DNA from: JBOHWJ01 sp050736615
GTDB lineage: Bacteria; Desulfobacterota; Binatia; Binatales; Binataceae
Length of the DNA stretch: 17,450 bases
Assembly (NCBI GenBank): GCA_050736615.1
Contig: JBOHWL010000270.1
Location: 1 to 17,450 of the forward strand
Direction: 5' to 3'
The first letter of the stretch is position 1. Every line of letters begins with the position of its first letter. Shown here piece after piece: positions 7,348 through 14,537 of this stretch. The notes under the pieces were generated by a model. The model saw only the letters and a program-made list of their open reading frames with translations, did not search any database and was not told where the DNA came from. Position numbers and translations under genes: made by a program.

Positions 7348-8015
7348 TCAAGCTTCCCCAATGGCCTCGCGTATGATGTCGGCGACGAGACCGGCCGCAG
7401 TAACGATTGGCGCGTGGTCTGCCGGATGCGACCGTACCCTGGCGTGCATCCGCTCCGCCATAAAGCGCTGCGTGTCGGGGGCGATCATGCGGTCCTGCTC
7501 CGCCATCAGAAACCAGGTTGGGCGGTCTTTCCAGAGTGGACGATTCACCGGCACCATGATGCATGCGGGCGAAATCGGCCGCTGAACCGCTGAGAGCGGC
7601 GTCAATTCATCGGCGGAGGCATCCTGCGCGAATGCCTCGTGCGGCAGATAGATCAGCCCATGATTGTCCGGTGCCAACTTTAGTGCCAGCGGATGAGGCT
7701 CGGCACGATAGAAGACATCCGCGACAGTCTCCCTTGTCAGCAGCAAGCGCGACGCTGTAAACAAGCGCCTTAACATTCTCATTGCGTGTAGCCGCGATCA
7801 CGGCCCCAGCGTAGGCGTGACGGCAAGAACGACCGGCCCCGAAGCTCGCTCCAGCGTGCGCTCAACCGCCGCCGTATCCTCAGCAAACGACGTCAGGGGC
7901 AACGGAGCCGCGAGCACCCTGACGCCTTCGGCAGCCAGCGGCCGATGACTTTGGTCCAATTCGATCCGTCAGCCCAGGCACCGAGCACCAGCACAACACT
8001 CACATTCTCACGCAT
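7348..8015 (-). pseudogene. Alpha/beta hydrolase relic with three frameshifts
   Basis: The protein can be followed from MRENVSVVLVLGAWADGSNW through LAAEGVRVLAAPLPLTSFAE, HAYAGAVIAATRNENVKALV, TVADVFYRAEPHPLALKLAP and PTWFLMAEQDRMIAPDTQRF to the C-terminal DHAPIVTA. Three reading frames are needed. Breaks fall near 7940-7950, near 7820-7830 (LAV/HAYAGAV, one missing G would restore GHAYAG) and near 7730-7740. At the nucleophile elbow the usual Ser appears as Ala within HAYAG. The catalytic Asp (EQDRM) and His (DHAPI) regions persist. A good ribosome-binding site, GAGGAGAG, precedes the ATG, which overlaps the original stop of the upstream dehalogenase gene. The substrate is unknown. Confidence 0.82.
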
Positions 8016-8699
8016 TGGTTCTCTCCTCGTGCTGCGCGATCAATTGATCGGCGATGTCGTCCAAGTCTGCACCGACGATCTGCGGCTGCGGGCCGACTCC
8101 CAAGACGTCGTTCCCATCCGCTTGAGCAAGGCAGCCTCCCAGCCTGCGGAGGCGGCGCCGAGGGGGTCTCCTGTATGGCAAGCGATAAGACAGAGCTCAG
8201 AGGGTTGAACCCCGAGTTCCCTTTCAACATAGGCGTAGGCCTGTCGCGAGGGCTTGTGATGCTTAACGGCGGCCGCGCTAAAACGCCGCTCGAAGAAATC
8301 GGCAATCCCACCGTGTTCGAGCCGACGCGTCTGCACCTCCAGCAAATTGTCTGTCAACGTAAATAGCCGGAATCCTGCCTCGCGGAGCTTCTGAAGAGCT
8401 GCCGGCACCTCCGGGTGGGGAGGCATCGTCGAAAAATTTTCAACCAGTTGCTTCTTATCCGCGTCCTCGATCCTTATATCGCGCGTGTCGGCCAGCATCT
8501 TCATTACGGCTGAACCGATATCCGCAAAAGGCACATAGCATCCGGCTACCGTCAGAGCTGAGGAATACATAATGAGATTAGCGAACCAAAAGCGCATGGT
8601 GCCTTTGTCGCGGAAGATAAGCTCGAACGTCGGCTCCATGGTTGTGAGATCGAGTAGCGTCTCATTAACGCCGAAAACAAGTAGAGGAAGTGGGGCCAT
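8008..8699 (-). pseudogene. Haloacid-dehalogenase type II-like protein, nucleophile lost and 3' end frameshifted
   Basis: HAD-superfamily type II dehalogenases form an aspartyl ester through the first Asp of FDxNxT. Here the motif is VFGVNETLLDL: codon 8670-8672 is GGC (Gly) where GAC (Asp) is expected. Other blocks are TMPPHPEVPAALQKLREAG, FRLFTLTDN and AAAVKHHKPSRQAYAYVE, but the last acidic motif reads CHTGDPLGA. Near 8118-8121 one missing base shifts the frame. The restored frame gives NDVLGVGPQPQIVGADLDDI and would stop at 8008-8010, overlapping the ATG of the next gene by eight bases. As read, the ORF instead stops at 8040. The Asp to Gly change alone should abolish hydrolysis. Confidence 0.82.
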
Positions 8700-9014
8700 C
8701 TGATTACGCCCCCCAATTTGTTTGACTGTTTCGGGATTACTGCCGCCCCAAAATTCGCCTTTTTACCGCTGCAGATTCCGTTCTTCCGCTGCAAACCGTC
8801 GTGTTTCGTCTGGGAGAGTACGTCAGCGGATGGCTCCCGGAAAGCGTTGGCGCGACGGCTGTCCCCGAGGACTGCGGATGCGCGGCGCGGGAAGACCGTC
8901 TTCAACATCGACTTACGCGAGGGAACTGTTGGCGGATACGATAGTTTCGATTACCGCAAAACAGTTTTCGCATAAAACCTGACTCCGCCACACGGCTTCG
9001 TCTTTGCGTACGCT
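8700..9014. other. Stretch between dehalogenase and dehydrogenase relics with no recognisable gene
   Basis: Several ORFs of 60-120 codons are open here on both strands, but none shows a family motif, a good ribosome-binding site or similarity to neighbours that I can recognise. It may be degraded coding DNA of the same minus-strand cluster or a spacer left by deletions. No terminator-like hairpin with a T run was found. Confidence 0.3.
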
Positions 9015-9367
9015 TCAAACCCGCACCACCATCTTGCCGGCGGCCTGGTTAGGTTCCGCAACGTTAGTCACGGGAGCCCGCGTATACTCGGCGTAGCTGC
9101 CGTTGATCGTTCGCCCCAGGCTGCCCATCAGTGTTGATTCCGACCGCGAATTCACCTTCGGGGGCAAGACTTCACGACGCCGACACATTCGATACCGCTT
9201 ACCGGCGCAGCTTCGGCCCATTCCCCTCTTCGTATGTGCATATCGGCGTGGTTGATGCCGAAGGCCTTGACTTCGATCACCACGTGGCCGGGCTTCGGCT
9301 CAGGTTCCGGAATCTCTTTGATTACCAGATGTTCCACGCCGCCAAATCCTATGACAATCGCGCGCAT
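9015..9367 (-). pseudogene. Zinc-type alcohol dehydrogenase / quinone oxidoreductase, internally deleted
   Basis: The N-terminal GroES-like domain is plain: MRAIVIGFGGVEHLVIKEIP, then PGHVVIEVKAFGINHADMHI, then GEWAEAAPVSGIECVGVVKS. A frameshift near 9167-9175 moves the text to another frame, which gives LMGSLGRTINGSYAEYTRAP and then, directly, a typical family C-terminus NQAAGKMVVRV. The entire NADP-binding Rossmann domain, about 200 residues, is absent between PVTNVA and NQAAGK. The start at 9367 has a TTGGAGGG ribosome-binding site and follows the upstream hydrolase stop by 47 bp, so the gene was part of the operon. It cannot encode an active enzyme. Confidence 0.82.
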
Positions 9368-9414
9368 AAAAACCCTCCAACTTATATTTAAACCGCGAAA
9401 CGAAACTACGGGAC

Positions 9415-10305
9415 CTAACTGCGCTGGGCCGAAGTGGACCGCGGACCGAGAATTAGATCGAGGAAGCCGCGGATAGTGACCGCAATTTCCTCGCAATGCG
9501 TTTCTAAAGCGAAGTGGCCGGTTGGATAAAAGTGGACCTCCGCTTGTGGATTATCGCGCCTGAATGCCTCGGCTCCGGCAGGTAGAAAAAAAGGATCATT
9601 CTTGCCCCAAACCGCCAGCAGCGGCGGCTTATGCTTTCGGAAGTAAGCCTGGAATTGAGGATAGAGAGCGACATTGCTGGCATAATCGAGAAGCAGATCG
9701 AGCTGCGCCTCATGCGCTCCGGGGCGCGCCAGATAGTAGTCGTCAAGCGAGCGGCCATCGGGCGATACGACCGACGGATCTGCAACCCCTTGGGTGTATT
9801 GAAAAAGCGTGGTTTCGGGGGACAGGAAACTCCGCAGGGCATCGCGGTTCGCCTGAGTGGGCTCACGCCAATACGTTCGGATCGGGTTCCAGCCGTCGCT
9901 CAGCCCTTCCTCGTAGGCATTGCCGTTCTGGGAGACAATTGCGGTGATGCGCTCGGGGTGCTTTAGCGCAATCCTCAAGCCCACGGGAGCGCCGTAATCG
10001 AAGATGTAGATGGCGAAGCGTTTGAGCCCGATATTGTCGGTGAAATGGTCGATCGTCTCGGCAAGGTTCTTGAACGTGTATTTGAACGCATGGGGTGGAG
10101 GCATGTCCGACTGACCGAAGCCTGGCAGGTCAGGCGCTACAAGGTGAAAGCTGTCGGCGAGTAATGGAATCAGATCGCGGAACATATGGCCGGCCGTCGG
10201 AAAGCCATGCAACAACAACAATGTTGGAGCGTCCGGCTGGCCGGCTTCGCGATACGAGATCTTGAGGCTACCGATATTGGCGGCGCGATAGTGGATCGTT
10301 GGCAT
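9415..10305 (-). CDS. Alpha/beta hydrolase with an Asp nucleophile (haloalkane dehalogenase/epoxide hydrolase-like)
   Basis: The 296-residue protein is complete. The oxyanion-hole motif is LLHGFPTAGH (HGFP at 33-36), the nucleophile elbow is IFDYGAPVG with Asp103, the acid is WGKNDPFF (Asp237), and the base is TGHFALET (His264). An Asp rather than Ser nucleophile places it with the haloalkane dehalogenase and soluble epoxide hydrolase branch. The substrate is unknown. DLPGFGQSD is also family-typical. AGGAG eight bases before the ATG supports the start. It is the first gene of the minus-strand cluster and diverges from a CGNR regulator across a region with two TAACC-N19-GGTTA sites. Control by that regulator is likely but inferred. 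Confidence 0.92.
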   Translation of the reverse strand: MPTIHYRAANIGSLKISYREAGQPDAPTLLLLHGFPTAGHMFRDLIPLLADSFHLVAPDLPGFGQSDMPPPHAFKYTFKNLAETIDHFTDNIGLKRFAIYIFDYGAPVGLRIALKHPERITAIVSQNGNAYEEGLSDGWNPIRTYWREPTQANRDALRSFLSPETTLFQYTQGVADPSVVSPDGRSLDDYYLARPGAHEAQLDLLLDYASNVALYPQFQAYFRKHKPPLLAVWGKNDPFFLPAGAEAFRRDNPQAEVHFYPTGHFALETHCEEIAVTIRGFLDLILGPRSTSAQRS

Positions 10306-10332
10306 GAGAATGCTCCTATAAAAGACTGCTGG

Positions 10333-10361
10333 TAACCAAACTGAGGGATTTTATGTGGTTA
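10333..10361. promoter_or_regulatory. Operator-like dyad site 1, TAACC-N19-GGTTA
   Basis: Arms TAACC and GGTTA are perfectly complementary and separated by 19 bases. The match can be extended to GGTAACC/GGTTACC. The site lies just upstream of the hydrolase gene. The same geometry recurs at 10374-10402 and 11188-11216. Confidence 0.5.
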
Positions 10362-10384
10362 CCATTTAACCCATAACCTGTCAA
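10356..10384 (-). promoter_or_regulatory. Candidate promoter of the hydrolase cluster
   Basis: On the minus strand a perfect TTGACA (10379-10384) is followed after 17 bases by TAACCA (10356-10361). The -10 match is weak but its position overlaps the right arm of the first dyad site, and the -35 box lies just inside the second site. A repressor bound at these sites would cover the promoter. Confidence 0.4.
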
Positions 10385-10402
10385 GCCGCGAATGACCGGT
10401 TA
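10374..10402. promoter_or_regulatory. Operator-like dyad site 2, TAACC-N19-GGTTA
   Basis: Perfect arms, extended to CATAACC/GGTTATG, again with 19 bases between TAACC and GGTTA. Its centre is 41 bp from that of site 1, close to four helical turns. It lies about 55 bp before the CGNR regulator start. Its right half TGACCGGTTATGTG matches site 3 at 13 of 14 positions. Confidence 0.52.
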
Positions 10403-10457
10403 TGTGGAGAACCTCAGACTGCTAGACTGACCTGCAGGGGGCAGGATTTAAGGCTGA

Positions 10458-11147
10458 ATGACCATGAATGATACGCGTCCCCCCGCGCTGCTCATCGCCG
10501 GGGACCCAAGCCTCGACTTCCTTAATTCAATTGGCACGCCCGCCGACACGGTGGTCGAATGGCTGGCGAACGGAGAGGACCTTATGGCTTGGCTCGAGCA
10601 AGCCGAGTTGGTGCCCCCCGAGGTGGCCGCAACGATATGCGCCAATTGCTTTCCAGGAGAACTCGACGCTGTCGCCGCGCAAGCCCGCGCGCTTAGGGAA
10701 TGGTTTCGCGCGTTCGTTCTCGTACACAGGGGCCATTCCTTGGGGACTGATTCCGTTCACGAACTTGAGCCTCTGAATCGGATACTGGAGCGCGACGATG
10801 CGTACTGGGCAATAGTGGCTAAGCCGGTCGACGGGACCGATCAATCGGCTACGGCTGGACTTGAGAGGCATACCCTGCGTCGCTGGCGTACGCCAGCCTC
10901 ACTGCTTTTGCCGATCGCGCATGCGATGGCCAACTTCATTACGTCCGAGGATCTTTCTCGGGTAAAATCATGCGAAAAATCGCCCTGCACGTTTTTCTTC
11001 CTTGACCGGACCCGGGGACAAGCCCGCCGTTGGTGCAGCATGAGTCTGTGTGGGAATCGCGCTAAACAAGCTCTCCATCGGGCCCGCTTAAAGCGGCAGA
11101 AGCGCCCCGCTCATCGCGACAGAAAGGCTGCAAACCGCGGGACATGA
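10458..11147 (+). CDS. CGNR zinc-finger transcriptional regulator (ABATE domain)
   Basis: The 229-residue protein has an N-terminal ABATE-type domain (about 10-150, with GDPSLDFLNSIG) and a C-terminal CGNR zinc finger. The predicted zinc ligands are Cys172, Cys177, Cys193 and Cys198, in SCEKSPCTFFFLDRTRG and RWCSMSLCGNRAKQALHRAR. Members are thought to be ligand- or stress-responsive DNA-binding regulators. The ATG at 10458 has an AAGG upstream; ATG 10464 is a possible alternative. The gene is divergent from the hydrolase cluster, and the intervening 150 bp contain two identical-geometry dyads, so it probably regulates itself and the cluster. The lysine/arginine-rich C-terminus (after 205) may add DNA contacts. 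Confidence 0.9.
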   Translation: MTMNDTRPPALLIAGDPSLDFLNSIGTPADTVVEWLANGEDLMAWLEQAELVPPEVAATICANCFPGELDAVAAQARALREWFRAFVLVHRGHSLGTDSVHELEPLNRILERDDAYWAIVAKPVDGTDQSATAGLERHTLRRWRTPASLLLPIAHAMANFITSEDLSRVKSCEKSPCTFFFLDRTRGQARRWCSMSLCGNRAKQALHRARLKRQKRPAHRDRKAANRGT

Positions 11148-11187
11148 GTTAACCGCGGTTTTCTTTGGCGACTCGACAGTTTCATAA

Positions 11188-11216
11188 TAACCTACATACA
11201 GTCACTTGACTGGTTA
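11188..11216. promoter_or_regulatory. Operator-like dyad site 3, TAACC-N19-GGTTA
   Basis: Same perfect arms and 19-base spacing as the two sites ahead of the CGNR gene, with the shared right half TGAC(C/T)GGTTATGTG. It lies downstream of the regulator and about 180 bp before the N-terminal piece of a TMEM175-like relic. It may once have controlled that gene. Confidence 0.5.
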
Positions 11217-11394
11217 TGTGTTCACAGTGCATAAAGCTGTGAGTCGATTCCCGAAAACCTCCTGAAAAGGCGCAAACCTGGACCAAGGCCGCTCCCGATC
11301 GGTGCTTGTAGGGGTCCTTGCGGCGATTCGCATTAAGCCTCCGGTCGGGAGTGATTCGAAGCGGGAATTTCGACCTCGTCCCAGAGGTAAGCAA

Positions 11395-11463
11395 GTGGCT
11401 CAGCGAAAGGCGGCTCTGGAGCGGTTGAGTGCGTTTTCGGACGGAGTCTTCTCGGTCATCATC
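11395..11463 (+). pseudogene. TMEM175/DUF1211-like membrane protein, N-terminal fragment
   Basis: From a GTG at 11395 with an AGAGGTAA ribosome-binding site the frame reads VAQRKAALERLSAFSDGVFS and then VIIT. RLxAFSDGVFAIxIT is the hallmark first helix of the TMEM175 (DUF1211) potassium-channel family. Similarity stops at about 11463. Sequence from further into the same kind of protein then appears on the opposite strand, so this is one half of a rearranged gene. Confidence 0.68.
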
Positions 11464-11464
11464 A

Positions 11465-11596
11465 CGGCACGGGCGAAACTGAGAACAGGTGCGCGAAATT
11501 TCTCCAAATCAGCCTTGCAGTTGGAGCCTCTGCATACTGGAGCACGTGATGATGGTTCACCCACACGATCGCGATAAAGACGTAGCTCACCACATA
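11465..11596 (-). pseudogene. TMEM175/DUF1211-like membrane protein, inverted middle fragment
   Basis: Read on the minus strand, 44 codons give YVVSYVFIAIVWVNHHHVLQ and then ARLIWRNFAHLFSVSPVP. This matches the family core (SYxxSYxFIAIxWxNHHHLL and LxWxNLxxLFxxSLxPF). It begins without a start codon and meets a stop at 11462-11464, one base from where the plus-strand N-terminal fragment ends. Together the two pieces indicate an inversion with a breakpoint near 11464. About 25 residues that should lie between them are missing, and nothing recognisable follows in 11597-11833. Confidence 0.7.
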
Positions 11597-11833
11597 GCAT
11601 GATCAGATTAGCTGCCGCATGGGTAAGCGGATATACGTCGGCGCGGGTTCTTGGCGCGCGTTCGGCACCGACACCGACGAGTCAACCGAAGAAGAGGTGC
11701 GCGGATGCTCTCGCGCAAGCGCGCCCGGGCCTGTGGCGGCCGCTTAACGCTGGTCACGCTTGCAGGCGCCGCCGTCGCGAACTCGGAAATTGGCGCCGGC
11801 CCTCCGCTTGGGTGAGAGCAACCGTCTCAAGAG

Positions 11834-12794
11834 TCAACTTGGAGCCGTGCCGAGAGTGGTGAACCGGTTTTCCTCAAACGGCAGTTCGCTTTTGAGCATG
11901 GCGTTCAAGATAACAATAAGTTTTCGCATGCAGGCTGTTACTACCAGCTTGCGTGATTTTCCGGACCGGCGTAGCCGCTCGCGGAACGCGCGCAAGAGCG
12001 GATTCAGGCGAATCGCCACCAGGGTGCCCATGTAGAGCACGGCACGCACGTCCGCCCGGCCGCCTCAAATTGCGCGTTTGCCCTTCAGCGTCCCGCTGTC
12101 GCGGTTGTACGGCGCGACCCCAACGAGAGCGGCGATGGTCTTTCGATGAGTGTGCCGAGCCGAGCTCGGGCAGCCACGTGAGCAAGGTCGCCGAGGCAAT
12201 TTTGCCAATTCCGGGCGCGCTACGCGGCAACTGGACCTTCCGCCGGAACGCGGGCGTCTGTTCGATCAAAGTCGTCAAGCGCTTATCGATAGCCGCAATC
12301 TTTTTTTTGCAACAAGCGATGGTTACCGCAAAGCCTCCGCGCACGAGGTCCAGCGCAGGGCCGATTCAGTTCAGCGGTTACCATTTGGGCTAATTGATGC
12401 CGTCGAGTGGCCAGCGCACCAAGCGTGCGCGTTTCCGCATCCGCAAGCCGTCTCGGAGCGGGCCGCATCACGTCGGCGAAGTGTGCGAGCATCTCCGCGT
12501 CGATCGTGTCGGTCTTGGCCAATCGCCCGCTCGCACGGGCAAAGGCACGGACGTGCCGCGGATTGAGCAGGGCCAGCGGTATCGCGCTCACTGCCAACCT
12601 CTCCAGCACCGCCTTCTCGTATCCGCCGCTCGGCTCCAGCACCACCAGTGCGGGCCGCAGACGCTCGACCATCCTGGCCAAGCGAGCGATGCGTCCCGGT
12701 CATTGGCAACTTGCACGTGCTCGCCACCGGGCCGGAAAGCCGCATCCAGCCGATCTCTGGATACGTCAATTCCAACGAAAATTTCTTCTTCCAC
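11834..12794 (-). pseudogene. IS110-family transposase, decayed
   Basis: The DEDD-type transposase can be read in pieces: VEEEIFVGIDVSRDRLDAAF, then VERLRPALVVLEPSGGYEKA, NPRHVRAFARASGRLAKTDT and IDAEMLAHFADVMRP (RuvC-like domain), then APGIGKIASATLLTWLPELG, KTIAALVGVAPYNRDSG, RADVRAVLYMGTLVAIRLNP and KLIVILNAMLK (IS116/110/902 domain). Frameshifts lie near 12691, 12357 and 12152-12165. A TGA at 12065-12067 replaces the Trp expected in AIWGGR. GTG 12794 is preferred as start because GGAG lies seven bases upstream; ATG 12827 is also in frame. It cannot make a functional enzyme. IS110 elements lack long terminal repeats, so the element's edges cannot be set. Confidence 0.85.
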
Positions 12795-12970
12795 TTTAAT
12801 CTCCGGTCTCGCAGCCCCACCTTGCACGATGCGGACTTACGTCCTCGCAACCGTTCGAGCTTGCAATAAAATTTGGGACGTGGCGACGACCAGGCCAGCT
12901 CTCACACGGTCTTTGTGGACCAGGCCGGCGAGCGGTCTGGCACCTCGTCAACACACACGCCATCCTAACG
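12795..12970 (-). other. Leader of the IS110 element, possible remnant of a bridge-RNA region
   Basis: IS110-group elements carry a long non-coding stretch before the transposase gene that encodes the guide (bridge) RNA. The corresponding stretch here has no ORF with family similarity. It contains a direct repeat GACCAGGCC (plus strand, 12888-12896 and 12918-12926) with a small CACA...TGTG hairpin between the copies. No loop-to-target match was demonstrated, so the assignment rests on position and knowledge of the family. Confidence 0.25.
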
Positions 12971-13096
12971 CGACCGCCTTCCAGGTGGCTCGCCTTGACT
13001 GGCGTCGTTGGCTAGGCGAAACAACCTGACCGCCCTCCGCAGACCGTCGCGGCGTCGCATCTCGGATTCACTGACCGCATCCGCCCCACACCCTAT

Positions 13097-13148
13097 CAAC
13101 TTTTCCCCTCGCACCCCGGCCCGAGTGAGGGCGCGAGGGGGAAAGTTG
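13097..13148. repeat. Long GC-rich hairpin, REP-like
   Basis: Arms 13097-13112 (CAACTTTTCCCCTCGC) and 13133-13148 (GCGAGGGGGAAAGTTG) are complementary at 15 of 16 positions around a 20-base GC-rich loop. It has no T tract and lies between the IS110 leader and a truncated gene, so it resembles a dispersed intergenic palindromic repeat more than a terminator. There is only one copy in the window. Confidence 0.5.
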
Positions 13149-13247
13149 GTTCTTCACCATAGATACAAGGGCCGGCGGATCAAATGCTGGTTCATAGAAA
13201 ACGGACGCCCTGCCCTAACGGGAGCGGGCGCGGAAGGAGCAGGAGAA

Positions 13248-13295
13248 ATGGGCCAGTATCACATTGTGGCTAACCTCGATGGTGGTGAATACTTT
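13248..13295 (+). pseudogene. 5' end of an MGQYH-type conserved hypothetical gene, cut by the IS1595 element
   Basis: After a GGAGCAGGAGA ribosome-binding site the frame opens MGQYHIVANLDGGEYF. This resembles the start of a widespread conserved hypothetical family, usually MGQYYxxVNLDxxEYLxPHKFGDG. Similarity ends exactly where the terminal repeat of the IS1595 element begins (13296). The frame then runs through the repeat to a chance stop at 13322. The remainder of the gene is not present on the other side of the element. Function unknown. Confidence 0.5.
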
Positions 13296-13319
13296 GGGGA
13301 CTATGTTGATATTGACAGC
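13296..13319 (+). repeat. Left terminal inverted repeat of the IS1595 element
   Basis: Twenty-four bases beginning GGGGACTATGTT and ending ATTGACAGC pair with 15812-15835; only the three bases at positions 13-15 differ. The outer TTT also matches the AAA beyond the right repeat. The inner TTGACA doubles as a -35 box for the transposase gene. Confidence 0.85.
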
Positions 13320-13340
13320 TAACGCGCAAAGCGCTAGTCT
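13312..13340 (+). promoter_or_regulatory. Candidate transposase promoter starting inside the terminal repeat
   Basis: TTGACA (13312-13317) and TAGTCT (13335-13340) are separated by the ideal 17 bases. The predicted transcription start would fall at or within a base or two of the ATG at 13347, and no ribosome-binding site precedes that ATG. A leaderless transcript is therefore possible. The -10 match is only partial. Confidence 0.45.
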
Positions 13341-13346
13341 TTCGGT

Positions 13347-14286
13347 ATGAAGAAGCAAGCACGCAAGCCCCGCACCACGACCACGCTTCCGGCTCTTTCG
13401 CTTGACGCGTTCGACCGTCGCTTCGCCGATGAGGAAGCCTGCAAGCAGTATCTATTCGAGGTACGCTGGCCGGATGGCGTAGTGCATTGCCCGCGTTGCG
13501 ACAACGCCAAGGTTTACAAGATTTCGCGCCGCCCCTGGACGTGGCAGTGCAAAGCCTGCAACAAGAAAGGCTATAGCTTCTCGATACTCACGGGCACGAT
13601 CTTCAAAGATACCAAGATGCCGCTCAAGGCGTGGTTCAAGGTTGCTTACCTGATCCTGTCGAGCAAAAAAGGCATCAGCGCCTTACAGGTCTATCGCATG
13701 ATGGCGCGCACGCATGGCGCGGATTATCGCACTTACTGGTTTATGTGCCATCGGCTCCGCGCTGCGATGAAGAATGAGGAATGGCCGCTCAGCGGTAAGG
13801 TCGAGGTTGACGAAACCTATGTTGGCGGCAAGAACGCCAACCGGCCCTTGAGCAAGCGCTTTGACTTGGGCGGACGCGGCGCCATCGGCAAGACTGCCGT
13901 GATTGGGGCAATCGCGCGCAAGGGCAACGTGGTCGCGCGGGTGATGGAGAATACCACGGCGGCTGAGACGAATGCGTTTATACACGAAGTGGTATCGCGT
14001 CGCGTTAGTCTGGTTGCAACCGATACTGGCGCGGGCTACAAACGACTGGATCCGGCTTAACCTGCCGCATGAAATGGTCGATCACAAGGCGCTCGAATAT
14101 GTGCGTGGTGAAGTCCATACCAACAACATCGAATCGTTCTGGAGCTTGCTGAAACGTGGAATCGTCGGCACGTTCCATCAGGTTAGCGCCGATTACCTGC
14201 CGCTTTACCTGAACGAGTTCACGTTCCGCCACAATTTCCGCAATGAGCCGGATCAGTTCCGCCAACTGATTTCATCGGTGCATTAG
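13347..14286 (+). pseudogene. IS1595-family (ISXO2-like) transposase, one frameshift
   Basis: The N-terminal zinc ribbon is CPRCDN...CKACNKK (about 49-75). The DDE domain shows KVEVDETYVGGKNAN (first Asp), LVATDTGAGYKRLD (second Asp) and, after a frame change, NNIESFWSLLKRGI with the Glu. The end reads LYLNEFTFRHNFRN. The first frame stops at 14058-14060 (YKRLDPA, stop), while the correct continuation LNLPHEMVDHKALEYVRGE lies in another frame; the break is at about 14047-14055. No A-rich slippery sequence is present there, so programmed frameshifting is unlikely. Without the second part the acidic Glu is lost. It sits just inside the left terminal repeat. Confidence 0.9.
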
Positions 14287-14330
14287 AACTGACGTTGCGA
14301 GGAGCGATCTGGACGCGCTAAAATTCAGGC

Positions 14331-14489
14331 GTGTCCAAATCACCCTCTTTGAAGAAAAAGGAAAAGTCCGCAAAGCAGGAAGCTTTCGAGCGCGAAGCCA
14401 GCGAAAATCTTGAGCATGCGGACATGGGCGAGTTCGATAAGTTTGTTCGGAAATTAGTTCGCCCAACAAAAGCGCACAGAAAAGATTAA
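14331..14489 (+). CDS. Small charged passenger protein of the IS1595 element
   Basis: A GTG-started ORF of 52 codons follows the transposase by 44 bp. It opens SKSPSLKKKEKSAKQEAFER and ends DKFVRKLVRPTKAHRKD. It is rich in Lys, Glu and Ala and likely helical, with no membrane segment. The regular codon pattern, sharp stop and position downstream of the transposase suggest a genuine passenger gene. No clear ribosome-binding site precedes it. I do not recognise the family. Confidence 0.5.
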   Translation: MSKSPSLKKKEKSAKQEAFEREASENLEHADMGEFDKFVRKLVRPTKAHRKD

Positions 14490-14537
14490 TTCTATACAAA
14501 TCGACAGGGCACGCTGCTTGCGTGGTTTTCTCCTTTT

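Noticed and set aside
8718..8975. 85-codon plus-strand ORF in the gap between dehalogenase and dehydrogenase relics
   Set aside because: No ribosome-binding site, no recognisable motif, and overlapping open frames of similar length on both strands.
11619..11747. 42-codon plus-strand ORF starting MGKRIYVGAGSWRAFG
   Set aside because: No ribosome-binding site or family similarity, and it lies in a rearranged stretch between the TMEM175 and IS110 relics.
13008..13247. Upstream extension of the MGQYH ORF
   Set aside because: The open frame passes through the REP-like hairpin, and the good ribosome-binding site and family similarity begin only at 13248.
14030..14062. Programmed ribosomal frameshift in the IS1595 transposase
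   Set aside because: No slippery A-rich heptamer or stimulatory hairpin at the break, and this family normally uses one frame.
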